Shown here in pieces: positions 51,403 through 60,133 of a DNA stretch of 64,000 nucleotides. The notes under the pieces are model-generated. The model did not search any database. It had not been told where the DNA came from and worked only from the letters and a program-made list of their open reading frames with translations. The first letter of the stretch is position 1; every line of letters starts with the position of its first letter. The position numbers and the translations under genes were made by a program. The DNA lies in contig NZ_FXEG02000001.1 of assembly GCF_900176255.2 (NCBI RefSeq), forward strand, positions 124,001 to 188,000. Reading direction: 5' to 3'. This DNA comes from Mycobacterium ahvazicum. Its GTDB lineage: Bacteria; Actinomycetota; Actinomycetes; Mycobacteriales; Mycobacteriaceae.

Positions 51403-52782
51403 TCAGCGCTTGACGACCGCGTGCTCGCTTACCAAGGCGTACAACCGCCACTGGCCCGGCACGCCTTTGAGCGCGGTCTCGCCGCGGTCGGTGAACCTGT
51501 GCCGTGAGCCGGTGACGATGTCGCGCAGCGTCGACGACACCAAGACCTCGCTCGGGCCTGCCTGGGCGGCGACCCGGGCGCAAATGTGCACCGCCATGCC
51601 GGCGATGTCGTCCTTGACGGCGCCGCCGCGCACCTCCACCTCACCCGCGTGGATGCCCGCGCGCACCTCGATGCCCAGCACCCGAACCGCGTCGACGATG
51701 GCGTCCGCGCACGCGATCGCCGCGCTCGGGCTGCTGAACGTGGCGACGAATCCGTCTCCGGCCGTGTTGACTTCGCGCCCGGAGAAGCGCTGCAGTTCCC
51801 GGCGCACGATGGCGTCGTGGTTGTCCAGCAGGTCGCGCCATCGATCGTCACCGAGCAGGGCGGCCCGCTCGGTCGAACTGACGATGTCGGTGAACACGAT
51901 CGTGGTCAGCAGGCGTTCGGCGTCCGAGCCGCCGCGCAGGCCGGTGATGAACTCCTCGATCTCGTCGAGCATCGGAGCCGTGTTGCCGGTCCAGTACAGG
52001 GCATCTTCACCCGGTAACTCCACCAGGCGCGACCCGGCGATGTGCTCGGCCATGTAGTGCGCGTGGCCGATCGGGCTGAACTCCGGATTGTCGCGGTGCA
52101 GGATCAACGTCGGCGTGGCGATGCGAGGCAGGATGTCGCGCACGTCGGAGCGCCGGATGGTCTCGATGACCACGCGCGCCATGCTCGGGGATGCGGCGCG
52201 GTTTCCGGACTGGTCCCACCACGCGCGGAATGCGTCGTCGCCGGCGACCGAGGGCGCGATGATGCCCAGCATGTCGAAGCCCTGCTCGACGGCGTCCGGT
52301 TCGACCCCGACCGTCGTGTACGGCGTTGCCTCGACCTCGTCGGTGCCGATCGGGTAGTCAGGACCACGCATCGTCCTTGCCGCGCCGTTGAAGATCACCA
52401 GGTTGCAAACCCGATCGGGGAATTCGGCGGCGAGCACCAGTCCGGCCAACGAGGTGAAGCCCGGGGCGAAAACCGTCGCCCGCTCGCACCCCGCCGCGTC
52501 CATCACCGCGATCGCGTCCTGTGCCCAGGACCTGGGCCCGATCATGTCCAACGAGGGAACCCGCGACGACATGCCGATCCCACGCTGGTCGAACCGGATC
52601 ACCCGGCTGAAGGATGCCAGCCGTCGATGAAAGCGGTACATCGACGGCTCACTGTCGACGCAGTCAATCGGAATGAGGGGGCCCGGCAGCACCAGCAAGT
52701 CGATCGGGCCATCGCCGAAGACCTGATAGGCGATGTCGAGTTCGCCGCAACTGGCGTACCGGGTCCGCGGAACCGGCGCCAC
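51403..52782 (-). CDS. lipJ: Alpha/beta hydrolase-class III nucleotide cyclase, LipJ-like
   Basis: The 459-residue protein (GTG 52782) has an alpha/beta-hydrolase half (about 1-280) and a class III cyclase domain (about 288-459). The order and many phrases ([28 protein letters not shown]) match M. tuberculosis Rv1900c/LipJ as I recall it. Cyclase metal aspartates are present (FTDIV, Asp299; AGDGF, Asp343), while the usual VN-x-x-AR asparagine is His (AVHICAR, about 399). In the hydrolase half the elbow reads [11 protein letters not shown], with Gly108 where the nucleophile Ser is expected. It probably makes cAMP; the hydrolase half may only sense a ligand. Confidence 0.87.
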   Translation of the reverse strand: MAPVPRTRYASCGELDIAYQVFGDGPIDLLVLPGPLIPIDCVDSEPSMYRFHRRLASFSRVIRFDQRGIGMSSRVPSLDMIGPRSWAQDAIAVMDAAGCERATVFAPGFTSLAGLVLAAEFPDRVCNLVIFNGAARTMRGPDYPIGTDEVEATPYTTVGVEPDAVEQGFDMLGIIAPSVAGDDAFRAWWDQSGNRAASPSMARVVIETIRRSDVRDILPRIATPTLILHRDNPEFSPIGHAHYMAEHIAGSRLVELPGEDALYWTGNTAPMLDEIEEFITGLRGGSDAERLLTTIVFTDIVSSTERAALLGDDRWRDLLDNHDAIVRRELQRFSGREVNTAGDGFVATFSSPSAAIACADAIVDAVRVLGIEVRAGIHAGEVEVRGGAVKDDIAGMAVHICARVAAQAGPSEVLVSSTLRDIVTGSRHRFTDRGETALKGVPGQWRLYALVSEHAVVKR

Positions 52783-52802
52783 GCCACCAGGTTAATGCAG
52801 GG

Positions 52803-53414
52803 CTACGACAAATCCGGGGCCGAGCCGCCGATGATGGGCACCAGGTACCGTCCGGCGTACTCCCGAACGGCGGTGTGGTCCGAGATGTCGAGCCGATCGG
52901 TGGGGAAGACGATGATCCCCAGCGCCACCCGCAGCAGCACGTCGGCGATGTTGGCCAGGTCGGCATCGGGAATGTCCGCGCCGCATCGGCGCAACGTGCG
53001 GGCGATCCCGGCGGCGAACTGGCTGATCGGGAAGACATGCGACCGCGAGAACAACCCGAACAGCTCGGGTTCGCTTTCCACGATGCGTGAGTACAGCGGG
53101 GAGTCCTGGACCAGCCGTACGCCCAGCGTGAACGCCTCGACAACTGCTTCGGCCGGAGTGCAGCCCGCGGTGGCCCGGTCCAAGGTCGCGAAGAACATCT
53201 CGCCCTCGCGGCGGACCACCTGTTCGACCAGGTCGTCCTTGGTGGGAAAACGCCGATAGAGGGTGCTGCGGCTGACTCCGGCCCGGGTGGCGACGTCCTC
53301 CATGTTCGCGCGGCGCACGCCGTAGGTCTCGAAGACCGCGCGCGCGGTGTCCAGGATGGTGTCGTCCGTGTCGCTGATGTCGACGAGGGTGCCGTCAAGG
53401 CTGTGTTTCCGCAT
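52803..53414 (-). CDS. TetR-family transcriptional regulator
   Basis: From ATG 53414 (MRKHSLDGTLVDISDTDDTIL) the product is 203 residues. The helix-turn-helix is ARAVFETYGVRRANMEDVATRAGVSRSTLYRRFPTKDDLVEQV, about residues 24-66. The C-terminal domain resembles the TetR_C subgroup of mycobacterial regulators (VRLVQDSPLYSRIVESEPELF). It diverges from the MpaB-like oxygenase gene and lies directly upstream of the LipJ-like gene on the same strand (20-base gap), so it may control both units. Confidence 0.88.
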   Translation of the reverse strand: MRKHSLDGTLVDISDTDDTILDTARAVFETYGVRRANMEDVATRAGVSRSTLYRRFPTKDDLVEQVVRREGEMFFATLDRATAGCTPAEAVVEAFTLGVRLVQDSPLYSRIVESEPELFGLFSRSHVFPISQFAAGIARTLRRCGADIPDADLANIADVLLRVALGIIVFPTDRLDISDHTAVREYAGRYLVPIIGGSAPDLS

Positions 53415-53466
53415 GGACGACGACCTCCTCGGCAATGTTGGTGCCAGAATGCTACGTTGAAACAAA

Positions 53467-53482
53467 GATACAGTTTTGTGTC
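53467..53482. promoter_or_regulatory. Imperfect palindrome, candidate TetR operator
   Basis: GATACA (53467-53472) and TGTGTC (53477-53482) are mirror arms with one mismatched pair around a GTTT core, in the 90-base gap between the divergent TetR and MpaB-like genes. A wider ACAAA/TTTGT pair (53463-53479) overlaps it. The regulator match is by position only. Confidence 0.4.
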
Positions 53483-53504
53483 ACTGATTCACGGGAGGTT
53501 GGGC

Positions 53505-54473
53505 ATGACCGCCCAGAAGGACCAGTTGGCCGGCCCGACGGCCGGCGCCCGTTTCGACATCGGTGTTCGCGAAGCCGTCCCGGTGCTGGTCGAGGGACCG
53601 GTCGACGACGAGATCGCCGAGACCGCGCCGCGGCTGGGGCCCGATTCCCTGATCTGGAAGTTCTATGGCGATCACCGCACCCAATTCTTCGGGTTCCAGC
53701 GCGTCGCGGGTGTGGAGAACTGCATCGAGCAGCTTGCCCAGGGAGTGCTCGATCACTCGGTGATCTTCAGCGACACCTTGGGCCGCGCCAAGCGAACCGC
53801 GCCGCCGTTGATGAAGACCGTCTACTCCGACGATCCTTACGAGTGGGGTCGCAAGGTCCGCGACTTCCACAAATCGATCAAGGGCACCATCAGCGACGGC
53901 TCGCGCTACCACGCGCTCAACCCCGAGTTGTTCTATTGGGCGCACGCGACTTTCGTCGACCAGGTCATCTACAACACCGACACGTTCATCCGGCGGCTGT
54001 CGGAGGCGGAGAAGCAACGGATCTTCGACGAGGGCAAGGTCTGGTACAGCCTCTACGGCGTCAGCGGGCGCGGCCAGCCGCAGACCTATGCCGACTTCGT
54101 CAGCTATTGGGACGACATGCTCGAGCGGTTCGTGCCGCACAAGACCGTCCTGTACGGCACCGGCTACATCCGCAAAGGGATTCCGGGACCGCGTTGGATG
54201 CCCAAGGGCATCTGGAAGGTCTTGTCCGCGCCGCTGAACGCCTACACCCGTCTCGTCCTGGTCGGAACCATGCCGCCACAAATGCGCGAGGTGTGCCAGC
54301 TCGAATGGGATGCCAAGAAGGAGAAGCGGTTTCAGCGCTTTGCGGCGGTCGTGCGTGCGCTCAATCCGGTGCTCAACCGGTTTCCGCTCTGGTTCCTGTA
54401 CACGCCGTGGGCGGTGACGGCGTGGCGGCGGGCGGGCGTCGATCCGCGCCGGCTGCACAACCGCGCCGGCTAG
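53505..54473 (+). CDS. MpaB-type oxygenase (DUF2236)
   Basis: From ATG 53505, with GGGAGGTTG upstream, a 322-residue protein of the DUF2236/MpaB-rubber-oxygenase family. DSLIWKFYGDHRTQFFGFQR, DHSVIFSDTLGRAKRTA and HALNPELFYWAHATFVDQVIYNTD carry the conserved Arg and His positions thought to hold a haem. Known relatives perform oxidative cleavage of prenyl chains (mycophenolic acid pathway) or rubber; mycobacterial members are uncharacterised. No signal peptide. It ends overlapping the convergent amidohydrolase gene by four bases and may start a pathway continued by the reductase pair at 56580. Confidence 0.83.
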   Translation: MTAQKDQLAGPTAGARFDIGVREAVPVLVEGPVDDEIAETAPRLGPDSLIWKFYGDHRTQFFGFQRVAGVENCIEQLAQGVLDHSVIFSDTLGRAKRTAPPLMKTVYSDDPYEWGRKVRDFHKSIKGTISDGSRYHALNPELFYWAHATFVDQVIYNTDTFIRRLSEAEKQRIFDEGKVWYSLYGVSGRGQPQTYADFVSYWDDMLERFVPHKTVLYGTGYIRKGIPGPRWMPKGIWKVLSAPLNAYTRLVLVGTMPPQMREVCQLEWDAKKEKRFQRFAAVVRALNPVLNRFPLWFLYTPWAVTAWRRAGVDPRRLHNRAG

Positions 54474-55459
54474 GTGATTCGCAGCAGCCGTTCGGCATTG
54501 CCGTGTGCGATCTTCTCGCGGTCGGCGCGCGCCAGCGTCGTCTGTTCGAATCCCTGGACGGCGTCGTAAGAGGATTCGTAGGGGTAGTCGATGGAGAACA
54601 TCAACGCGTCGGCCCCGACCTCCAGCACGGCTCCGAGCATCACCGCCGGTGAAAACACGCCACTGTTGGTGAAGACGACGTTGGTGCCGAGGTACTCCGA
54701 GGGCGCGCGCCGCAGCGTGCTGGTCTCCGAGAGCGATGTCGAGGCGAAGCGGGAGTCGATGCGGCTGCGCTGGAACGGCAGAAACTCGCCCAGGTGCCCC
54801 AGGATCATCGTCGCCGCGGGATGGCGGTCGAATACGCCGCTGAACAGAATCCGCAGCGCATGCCCGCTGACCTCGGCGGCCCAGCTCCAGGTTGCACCGT
54901 ACAGCTCGGGTCGCCCCTCGATGACCTGCCAGTGATCAGCCGGCGGTGCGCCGGGGTGCAAATACAGTGGCACGCCAAGAGATTCGACCGCCGCCCACAG
55001 CTCGTCGTATTCGGGCGCATCCAGGTAGCGACCGCCGGGTCCGGTGATGCAGTCGTTGACCAGCGCGCCGCAGAATCCGTCCTGGGTGACGGCGTGTTCC
55101 AGTTCAGTCACCGCCGCGGCGGGATCCTGCAAGGGCAACGCCGCGAATCCGCGGAAGCGGTCCGGATTTTCACCGATGGCCTTCGCCAGGTAATCGTTGG
55201 CGAAGCGCGCGTTGTCACGGGCATGTTCGGCGTCGATGTCGACCTGCAGACCGGGAGACGTCAGCGAGAGCACCTGGATGTCGATGCCGGCATCGTCCAT
55301 CTCGGCCAGCCGGTGTTCGGCGAAGTCGGGGAGCCGCAGTTCGCAGCGCCGGGCCCATTCCGTCGTCATGCGCTTCTGCAGCTGCTGATGCTCCGTGGTG
55401 GGCTGACGCTCGGCCAGCTCGGGGATGAAAAATGCTTCCTCCAAGGCGATGTAGCGCAT
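54470..55459 (-). CDS. Amidohydrolase-2/decarboxylase-like enzyme
   Basis: A 329-residue TIM-barrel protein beginning MRYIALEEAFFIPEL, the E-x-E replacement of the usual H-x-H that is typical of gamma-resorcylate decarboxylase-like members. LYLHPGAPP, MILGHLGEFLPF and FSIDYPYESS carry the remaining metal His and catalytic Asp. Family members remove CO2 from hydroxybenzoates or act on related acids. A role on an aromatic or enol acid is an inference. It diverges from the SDR at 55672, leaving a 212-base gap that contains a short direct repeat. Confidence 0.85.
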   Translation of the reverse strand: MRYIALEEAFFIPELAERQPTTEHQQLQKRMTTEWARRCELRLPDFAEHRLAEMDDAGIDIQVLSLTSPGLQVDIDAEHARDNARFANDYLAKAIGENPDRFRGFAALPLQDPAAAVTELEHAVTQDGFCGALVNDCITGPGGRYLDAPEYDELWAAVESLGVPLYLHPGAPPADHWQVIEGRPELYGATWSWAAEVSGHALRILFSGVFDRHPAATMILGHLGEFLPFQRSRIDSRFASTSLSETSTLRRAPSEYLGTNVVFTNSGVFSPAVMLGAVLEVGADALMFSIDYPYESSYDAVQGFEQTTLARADREKIAHGNAERLLRIT

Positions 55460-55616
55460 CGGCGTTCCTCACTGTCGGATTACTCTGTCTCCGTTCGACT
55501 CTGCACTCCGGCCAGCTATTTGTGAAATGAATATCCTGCATAGCGAGTATGTCTACGGCGCATACTGGGCGAGTTGGTCTGAAGGGTGGTGACTCCGGCG
55601 GAAACTCGTGGTTACC

Positions 55617-55635
55617 TCGAGGCATATCGAGGCAT
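55617..55635. repeat. TCGAGGCAT direct repeat at 10-base spacing
   Basis: TCGAGGCAT occurs at 55617-55625 and 55627-55635, one helical turn apart, about 37 bases before the SDR start codon. Such spacing suits a protein binding one face of the helix in tandem. The rest of the 212-base divergent gap shows no other motif. Confidence 0.3.
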
Positions 55636-55671
55636 CCCGCTACGTCAGCCCGAGCGTGAGGAGCACAACCG

Positions 55672-56463
55672 ATGGAAATGACGGGTAATACCGTTCTGGT
55701 CACAGGCGGCGGCAGCGGAATCGGCCGCGGTTTGGCGGAGTCGTTCCATCGGCTCGGCAACCAGGTAGTGATCGCGGGCCGCCGTCGCCAGCTGCTGCAG
55801 ACCGTCGTCGAGGCCAATCCCGGCATCGGCTACCTGTCACTGGATCAATCCGACGCGGCCGACGTGAGGCGCTTTGCCGTCGAGCTGACGGACCGCTATC
55901 CCGACTTCAACGTCTTGGTCAACAACGCCGGCACGCAGCGCGTCGAGGACCTAACCGCCAGCAACGTCGGCCTGGCGGAGCAGAGCATCGCGATCAACCT
56001 GCTCGGCCCGATCCGGCTCACCTCTGCATTGCTCCCGGCGCTCCTCAGAAAGCCGCGCGCCACGATCCTCAACGTGACGTCCGGGCTGGCCTTCATGCCC
56101 AGCGCGCTCACACCGACCTATTGCGCCTCCAAGGCCGCGTTGCACTCCTACACGCAGTCGCTGCGTTTCCAGCTTCGTGACACCGCGATCCAGGTCATCG
56201 AGATCATTCCGCCGCATGTGCAGACCGCGCTGCAGGGCGACGAGCGCGGATTCGACCCGAGAGCGATGCCGCTGGACGACTATGTCGCGGAGACGATGTC
56301 GCTGCTACGGACGGAACCCCTGGCCGACGAGATCGTCGTGGAGCGTGTCAAGAATTTCCGCTACGCCGAACGCGACGGCACCTACCGCGACATCTATCCG
56401 GCCTTCAACGAGGCGATGACGGCCTGGCTGCGCAGTGCGAGCACCACCCAGGGTGCCCGCTGA
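55672..56463 (+). CDS. Short-chain dehydrogenase/reductase, DltE-like
   Basis: A 263-residue SDR with TGGGSGIGRGLAESF (about 11-25), NNAGTQRVEDL, catalytic Ser in VTSGLAFMP and YCASK as Tyr-Lys. The layout with FEIIPPHVQTAL-like strand (IEIIPPHVQT) and the C-terminal FNEAMTAWLRSA is typical of the DltE-type SDRs. It starts with AGGAG at -13. It is the first of three same-strand genes, 116 bases before the adenylating enzyme, so it may be part of that operon and process the aldehyde or a related intermediate. Confidence 0.86.
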   Translation: MEMTGNTVLVTGGGSGIGRGLAESFHRLGNQVVIAGRRRQLLQTVVEANPGIGYLSLDQSDAADVRRFAVELTDRYPDFNVLVNNAGTQRVEDLTASNVGLAEQSIAINLLGPIRLTSALLPALLRKPRATILNVTSGLAFMPSALTPTYCASKAALHSYTQSLRFQLRDTAIQVIEIIPPHVQTALQGDERGFDPRAMPLDDYVAETMSLLRTEPLADEIVVERVKNFRYAERDGTYRDIYPAFNEAMTAWLRSASTTQGAR

Positions 56464-56579
56464 AAACCTTACGGCCACACGGAATTCGCCGCGCCATGGG
56501 CTAACGTTCAGTGTTTGTATGCCCGGTGAGGTCCGAGCCTGCGTGGCGGGCGGAACCGGCATAAGACAGGATCGAGGGC

Positions 56580-57671
56580 ATGGCCGATATCGACTTCTCG
56601 TTGTTGGACGTCCCGAGATCGGCACCGATCGACGACCCCGAGGCTTACCTGCGCGCGGCGATCGCGTGGCACTTCGGTGCGGACACCGGCTCCGCGTTTT
56701 GGCTGCGGACCGCCGAGACACTGGACTTCGACCCGTTGACGGACGTCAAGACCTTCACCGATTTGCGATTGTTCCCCAACCTGCTCAGCGAATTGCGCAA
56801 TGTTCCGGTCGAGGATCTGATCCCGCGGGGATACGGCGCCCCGCCGCCGGTGCCGCAGGTTTTCGAATCCGGCGGGACCACCGGGGCTCCGAAACGTACT
56901 GCGCAGCTTCCCGATTGGGTCGCACAAGTCATCGAATGGCAAACCGAGGACTTCGCCACCGGCGGCTTCCAGCGGGGCCGGGGCTTCCTGTGCCTGATGC
57001 CGAGCGGTCCGCACGGCGTGGGCTTTTTCTCGCGGCTGGTCGCCGAGCGGCTCGGCTCGGCGTTTCACGCGATCGACATCGATCCCCGCTGGGTGAAGAA
57101 GATCGCCGCGCGCAATGCCGCCGGAGAAGTCGCGGCCTACGTCGACCACGTCCTCGAGCAGGCGGTTCACGTGCTGCAGACGCAGCACGTCGCGAACCTG
57201 CACGCCACTCCGCCGTTACTGGAGGCGATTGCCCGCAACGACGACCTGGTGGACTTGGTGAACGCCAAGATCCGCTATCTGTTGCTCAGCGGCGCGCACG
57301 TGGACGCGGACACGCTGGACCTGTTGCGCGACATCTTCCCCGAGACGACGATCACGATGGCGTTCGGCAGCACGATGATTCTGTCGCAGGCCGTCACCCG
57401 GACCGACGGCGACGCATTCGTCTTCGATCCGCGGACACCGTACGTCGTGTTCTGGGTGATCGATCCCGACACCGGAGAGCAGGTGCCCTACGGCGAACTG
57501 GGACAGGTGGTGATGAACCACATCAGCAAGGGCATGTTCCTGCCGAACAACCTGGAACGTGACATGGCGATCCGGATGCCCGGGCCCGCGGGCCAACTCA
57601 GCGATTCGGTCAGCGCGGTACGGCCGGTCGCCACTTTCGAGGGCGAGGCCGTCATCGAGGGCGTGTACTGA
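56580..57671 (+). CDS. EhpF/LuxE-like adenylate-forming enzyme
   Basis: A 363-residue protein from ATG 56580. The P-loop-like motif ESGGTTGAPKRT (96-107) and the late MAFGSTMIL, YGELGQVVMNHIS place it in the ANL (acyl-adenylate) superfamily, in the shortened group that includes EhpF (phenazine pathway), LuxE and PaaK. EhpF and its partner EhpG are described as converting a carboxyl group to an aldehyde. The next gene, one base later, encodes exactly a LuxC/EhpG-like reductase. I infer that this enzyme activates a carboxylic acid as its adenylate and hands it to that reductase. Substrate unknown; no phenazine core genes are nearby. Confidence 0.78.
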   Translation: MADIDFSLLDVPRSAPIDDPEAYLRAAIAWHFGADTGSAFWLRTAETLDFDPLTDVKTFTDLRLFPNLLSELRNVPVEDLIPRGYGAPPPVPQVFESGGTTGAPKRTAQLPDWVAQVIEWQTEDFATGGFQRGRGFLCLMPSGPHGVGFFSRLVAERLGSAFHAIDIDPRWVKKIAARNAAGEVAAYVDHVLEQAVHVLQTQHVANLHATPPLLEAIARNDDLVDLVNAKIRYLLLSGAHVDADTLDLLRDIFPETTITMAFGSTMILSQAVTRTDGDAFVFDPRTPYVVFWVIDPDTGEQVPYGELGQVVMNHISKGMFLPNNLERDMAIRMPGPAGQLSDSVSAVRPVATFEGEAVIEGVY

Positions 57672-57672
57672 G

Positions 57673-59070
57673 GTGTCCGGTGAAACCCCAAGTTTAACAG
57701 CCGATTTAGTGCTACTCGACGCGCTCGGGCCTAGCGGCGAGTACCGGACCCGCAACCGTGAGATAGTGGCCACCACCGCAGGGGTGCCGGTCGCCGAATT
57801 GAGTTTGGTGCCAGCACTCTACGTGTCGCGCGCCATCGGCGCGCAGCGCAAGGTCGCGCCGCTGCCGGTCGCGGAGCGGGAAAAGGCATTGGCCGCCGCG
57901 GCCGACATCTTCCGGACCGCGCAGATCGGCGGCCTGGGCTTCGACGCCTATGTCGAACTGGCCAGCCGGATTTCGGGCGTACCGATCATGGTCACCCGGA
58001 CCGGGGCCCGCAACGTCGCGGACGCCGTCGCGCACGCCTTCGATGCGGTGCGCCCGGCCCAGCCGATCGGCGCGGCCCGCGACTGGCGCGAAGAACGCAC
58101 CCGTGCCGGCAGTGCGGTCTGGACACGGCGTGGCGAGATATTCGCGGTGCACGCCGCGGGAAACGGCCCGGGCGTGCACGGCCTGTGGCCCCAAGCGCTC
58201 GCCCTGGGCTACCGGGTCGCGGTGCGCCCGTCGCGGCGCGAACCGTTCACCGGACATCGACTGGTTAGTGCTTTGCGCCAGGCTGGGTTTCGGCCCGAGG
58301 ATGTCGTCTTTCTGCCCACCGATCACGGCGGAGCCGACGAGATCATCCGCTGCGCCGACCTCGCGATGGTGTACGGCGGCCAGGACGTCGTCGACAAGTA
58401 CGCCGTCGATCCGACGGTGATGGTGAACGGACCGGGCCGGGCGAAGATCCTGATCACCGCCGATCGCGATTGGCGTGACTACCTCGACCTGATCGTCGAC
58501 TCGATCGCGAATCTCGGTGGTATGGCGTGTGTCAACACCACCGCCGTGCTCTACGAGGGCGACCCCGCCCCGCTGGCCGCCGCGATTGCTGACCGGTTAG
58601 CGGCGATCGAGCCACTGCCCACCGAGGACGAGCGGGCGATCCTGCCCACCCAGCCCGTAGACAAGGCGCAGGCGTTGGCCGGCTATCTGGCCACCAAGGC
58701 CGCCGGCACCACCGCGCTGCTCGGCGCCGACCAGGTCGTCGCCGCGTTGGGTGACGGCTATGCCGCGCTGCGCCCGGCCGTACATCTGCTGGCCGAGCCC
58801 GATGTCGACAAGCTCAACGTCGAACTGGCGTTCCCCTGCGTGTGGGTGTCGCCGTGGTCGCGCGCCGACGGCCTGACGCCACTGCGACAATCGTTGGTAA
58901 TCAACGTAATTACCGGTGACGATGACCTGATCGACGACGTGCTGGCTGACCCCACCATCGGCAATGTCTACCGCGGTAACCACCCGACCTTCTACAGCGC
59001 GCCCGAGATCCCGCACGACGGATTCCTGGCCGACGTGTTGATGCGCAACAAGGGTTTCATCCGGGACTAG
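57673..59070 (+). CDS. LuxC/EhpG-like acyl reductase (ALDH fold)
   Basis: From GTG 57673, one base after the previous stop, a 465-residue aldehyde-dehydrogenase-fold protein. [28 protein letters not shown] (about 160-187) is the cofactor-binding region, [12 protein letters not shown] follows, and GGMACVNTT (Cys286) supplies the thiol nucleophile. This arrangement fits LuxC/EhpG acyl reductases, which take an activated acyl group onto Cys and reduce it with NADPH to an aldehyde. With the EhpF-like partner it would make a two-protein carboxylic-acid reductase. The stop overlaps the convergent rpsR2 stop by four bases. Confidence 0.8.
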   Translation: MSGETPSLTADLVLLDALGPSGEYRTRNREIVATTAGVPVAELSLVPALYVSRAIGAQRKVAPLPVAEREKALAAAADIFRTAQIGGLGFDAYVELASRISGVPIMVTRTGARNVADAVAHAFDAVRPAQPIGAARDWREERTRAGSAVWTRRGEIFAVHAAGNGPGVHGLWPQALALGYRVAVRPSRREPFTGHRLVSALRQAGFRPEDVVFLPTDHGGADEIIRCADLAMVYGGQDVVDKYAVDPTVMVNGPGRAKILITADRDWRDYLDLIVDSIANLGGMACVNTTAVLYEGDPAPLAAAIADRLAAIEPLPTEDERAILPTQPVDKAQALAGYLATKAAGTTALLGADQVVAALGDGYAALRPAVHLLAEPDVDKLNVELAFPCVWVSPWSRADGLTPLRQSLVINVITGDDDLIDDVLADPTIGNVYRGNHPTFYSAPEIPHDGFLADVLMRNKGFIRD

Positions 59071-59315
59071 CGCTCGGCGATGTAAGGCAGCAGCGCCATC
59101 TCGCGGGCATTACGGATCGCGGTGGCCACCTGACGCTGCTGGCGCACCGTCAGGCCGGTAACGCGACGGGACCGGATTCGGCCCCGTTCGGAGAGGAACA
59201 TCTTCAGCGTCGAAACATCTTTGTAGTCAACGTATTTGATACCGAGGCCGCTGAGCAGGTTCTTCTTCTTCTCGACCGGCTGGGTACGGCTTGGCCGGAT
59301 CTTCTTGGCGGTCAT
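59067..59315 (-). CDS. rpsR2: Alternative 30S ribosomal protein S18
   Basis: An 82-residue S18 ([42 protein letters not shown]). It has no cysteine, the zinc-independent C-minus form. It replaces zinc-binding S18 in ribosomes made during zinc starvation, freeing zinc. The start codon at 59315 abuts the rpsN2 stop with no gap. Last gene of the rpmB2-rpmG1-rpsN2-rpsR2 operon, the same order as M. tuberculosis Rv2058c-Rv2055c. Confidence 0.95.
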   Translation of the reverse strand: MTAKKIRPSRTQPVEKKKNLLSGLGIKYVDYKDVSTLKMFLSERGRIRSRRVTGLTVRQQRQVATAIRNAREMALLPYIAER

Positions 59316-59621
59316 CTACCAACTGGCCTTTCGTACGCCGGGAAGTTGCCCCTCGTGTGCCAGCTCGCGCACCCGCACCCGGGACAGGCCGAACTTGCGC
59401 AGGTGCCCGCGGGGACGACCGTCGACCGAGTCGCGATTGCGTACCCGCACCGCGCTGGCGTCGCGAGGCTGGCGGGCCAGTGCCCGTTGCGCGGCCAGCC
59501 GCTGTTCGGGAGTGCTTGCCGCAGAGCGGATGATCTGCTTGAGCATGGCGCGGCGCTCCGCGTAGCGGGCCACGATCGCGCGGCGCTGGTCATTCTTGGC
59601 GATCTTGGATTTCTTGGCCAT
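59316..59621 (-). CDS. rpsN2: Alternative 30S ribosomal protein S14
   Basis: A 101-residue S14 starting [25 protein letters not shown] and ending RKASW. It is the longer, cysteine-free form; the CxxC-x(n)-CxxC zinc site of the primary mycobacterial S14 is absent. Middle of the zinc-starvation operon, directly after rpmG1. RNA-binding core [20 protein letters not shown] is intact. Confidence 0.95.
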   Translation of the reverse strand: MAKKSKIAKNDQRRAIVARYAERRAMLKQIIRSAASTPEQRLAAQRALARQPRDASAVRVRNRDSVDGRPRGHLRKFGLSRVRVRELAHEGQLPGVRKASW

Positions 59622-59786
59622 TCAGCGTTCCTCCCGGAACTCGACGTGGCGGCGGATGACCGGGTCGTACTTGCGTAGCGTGAGCCGGTCGGGATCGTTG
59701 CGCCGGTTCTTGCGGGTGATGTAGGTGTAGCCGGTGCCGGCCGTGGAGCGCAGCTTGACGATGGGGCGAATCTCATTGCGCGCCAT
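59622..59786 (-). CDS. rpmG1: Alternative 50S ribosomal protein L33
   Basis: A 54-residue L33 ([19 protein letters not shown] start, REER end) found by translating directly; it is shorter than the computed frames. It contains no cysteine, so it is the zinc-independent form. Its ATG overlaps the rpmB2 stop as ATGA and its stop abuts the rpsN2 start, showing tight coupling. Confidence 0.94.
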   Translation of the reverse strand: MARNEIRPIVKLRSTAGTGYTYITRKNRRNDPDRLTLRKYDPVIRRHVEFREER

Positions 59787-60022
59787 CAGATTCGCTGACC
59801 TTCGCGGCGCAGTCGCGCGACGACGGCCTCGATGCCGTCGCGGTCGACGACCTTGATGCCCTTAGCGCTGACTCGTAGCGTGATACGCCGGCCCTCCGAG
59901 GGCAGGTAATAGGTCCTGGTCTGGATGTTGGGCGACCACCGCCGCGAGGTACGGCGATGCGAGTGTGACACCGCGTTGCCGAAACTCACTGTGCGGCCGG
60001 TGACCTGACAATGCTTGGACAT
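59786..60022 (-). CDS. rpmB2: Alternative 50S ribosomal protein L28
   Basis: A 78-residue L28 from ATG 60022 with AGGAGG nine bases upstream. [22 protein letters not shown] is the L28 core. The zinc-binding CxxC of primary L28 is reduced to HCQVTGR, with a single Cys, so it is the C-minus form. First gene of the operon; a Zur-type palindrome lies 25-47 bases upstream of its start. Confidence 0.95.
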   Translation of the reverse strand: MSKHCQVTGRTVSFGNAVSHSHRRTSRRWSPNIQTRTYYLPSEGRRITLRVSAKGIKVVDRDGIEAVVARLRREGQRI

Positions 60023-60046
60023 CACGCCTCCTCTCTGACGGTCGCC

Positions 60047-60069
60047 TTATTGAAAATCATTTTCGACAA
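60047..60069 (-). promoter_or_regulatory. Zur box upstream of rpmB2
   Basis: The core GAAAAT-C-ATTTTC (60052-60064) is an exact 13-base palindrome, extended to 23 bases (60047-60069) with TTRTYGAAAAT-type arms. The pattern matches the AT-rich mycobacterial Zur (FurB) boxes that repress the alternative ribosomal proteins while zinc is bound. It is centred at 60058. Confidence 0.85.
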
Positions 60070-60101
60070 CGTCTGCTCGGCACTGTACCGTGGCGCAGGC
60101 G

Positions 60102-60124
60102 TTATTGAAAATCATTTGCAATAA
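60102..60124 (+). promoter_or_regulatory. Zur box upstream of mrf
   Basis: A 23-base palindrome with one mismatched pair: left arm TTATTGAAAAT (60102-60112), C, right arm ATTTGCAATAA (60114-60124). Its end overlaps the mrf ribosome binding site AAGGAG (60123-60128), so bound Zur could also block translation-start access in the transcript region. Centred at 60113, 55 bases from the other box. Confidence 0.85.
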
Positions 60125-60133
60125 GGAGTTGGG

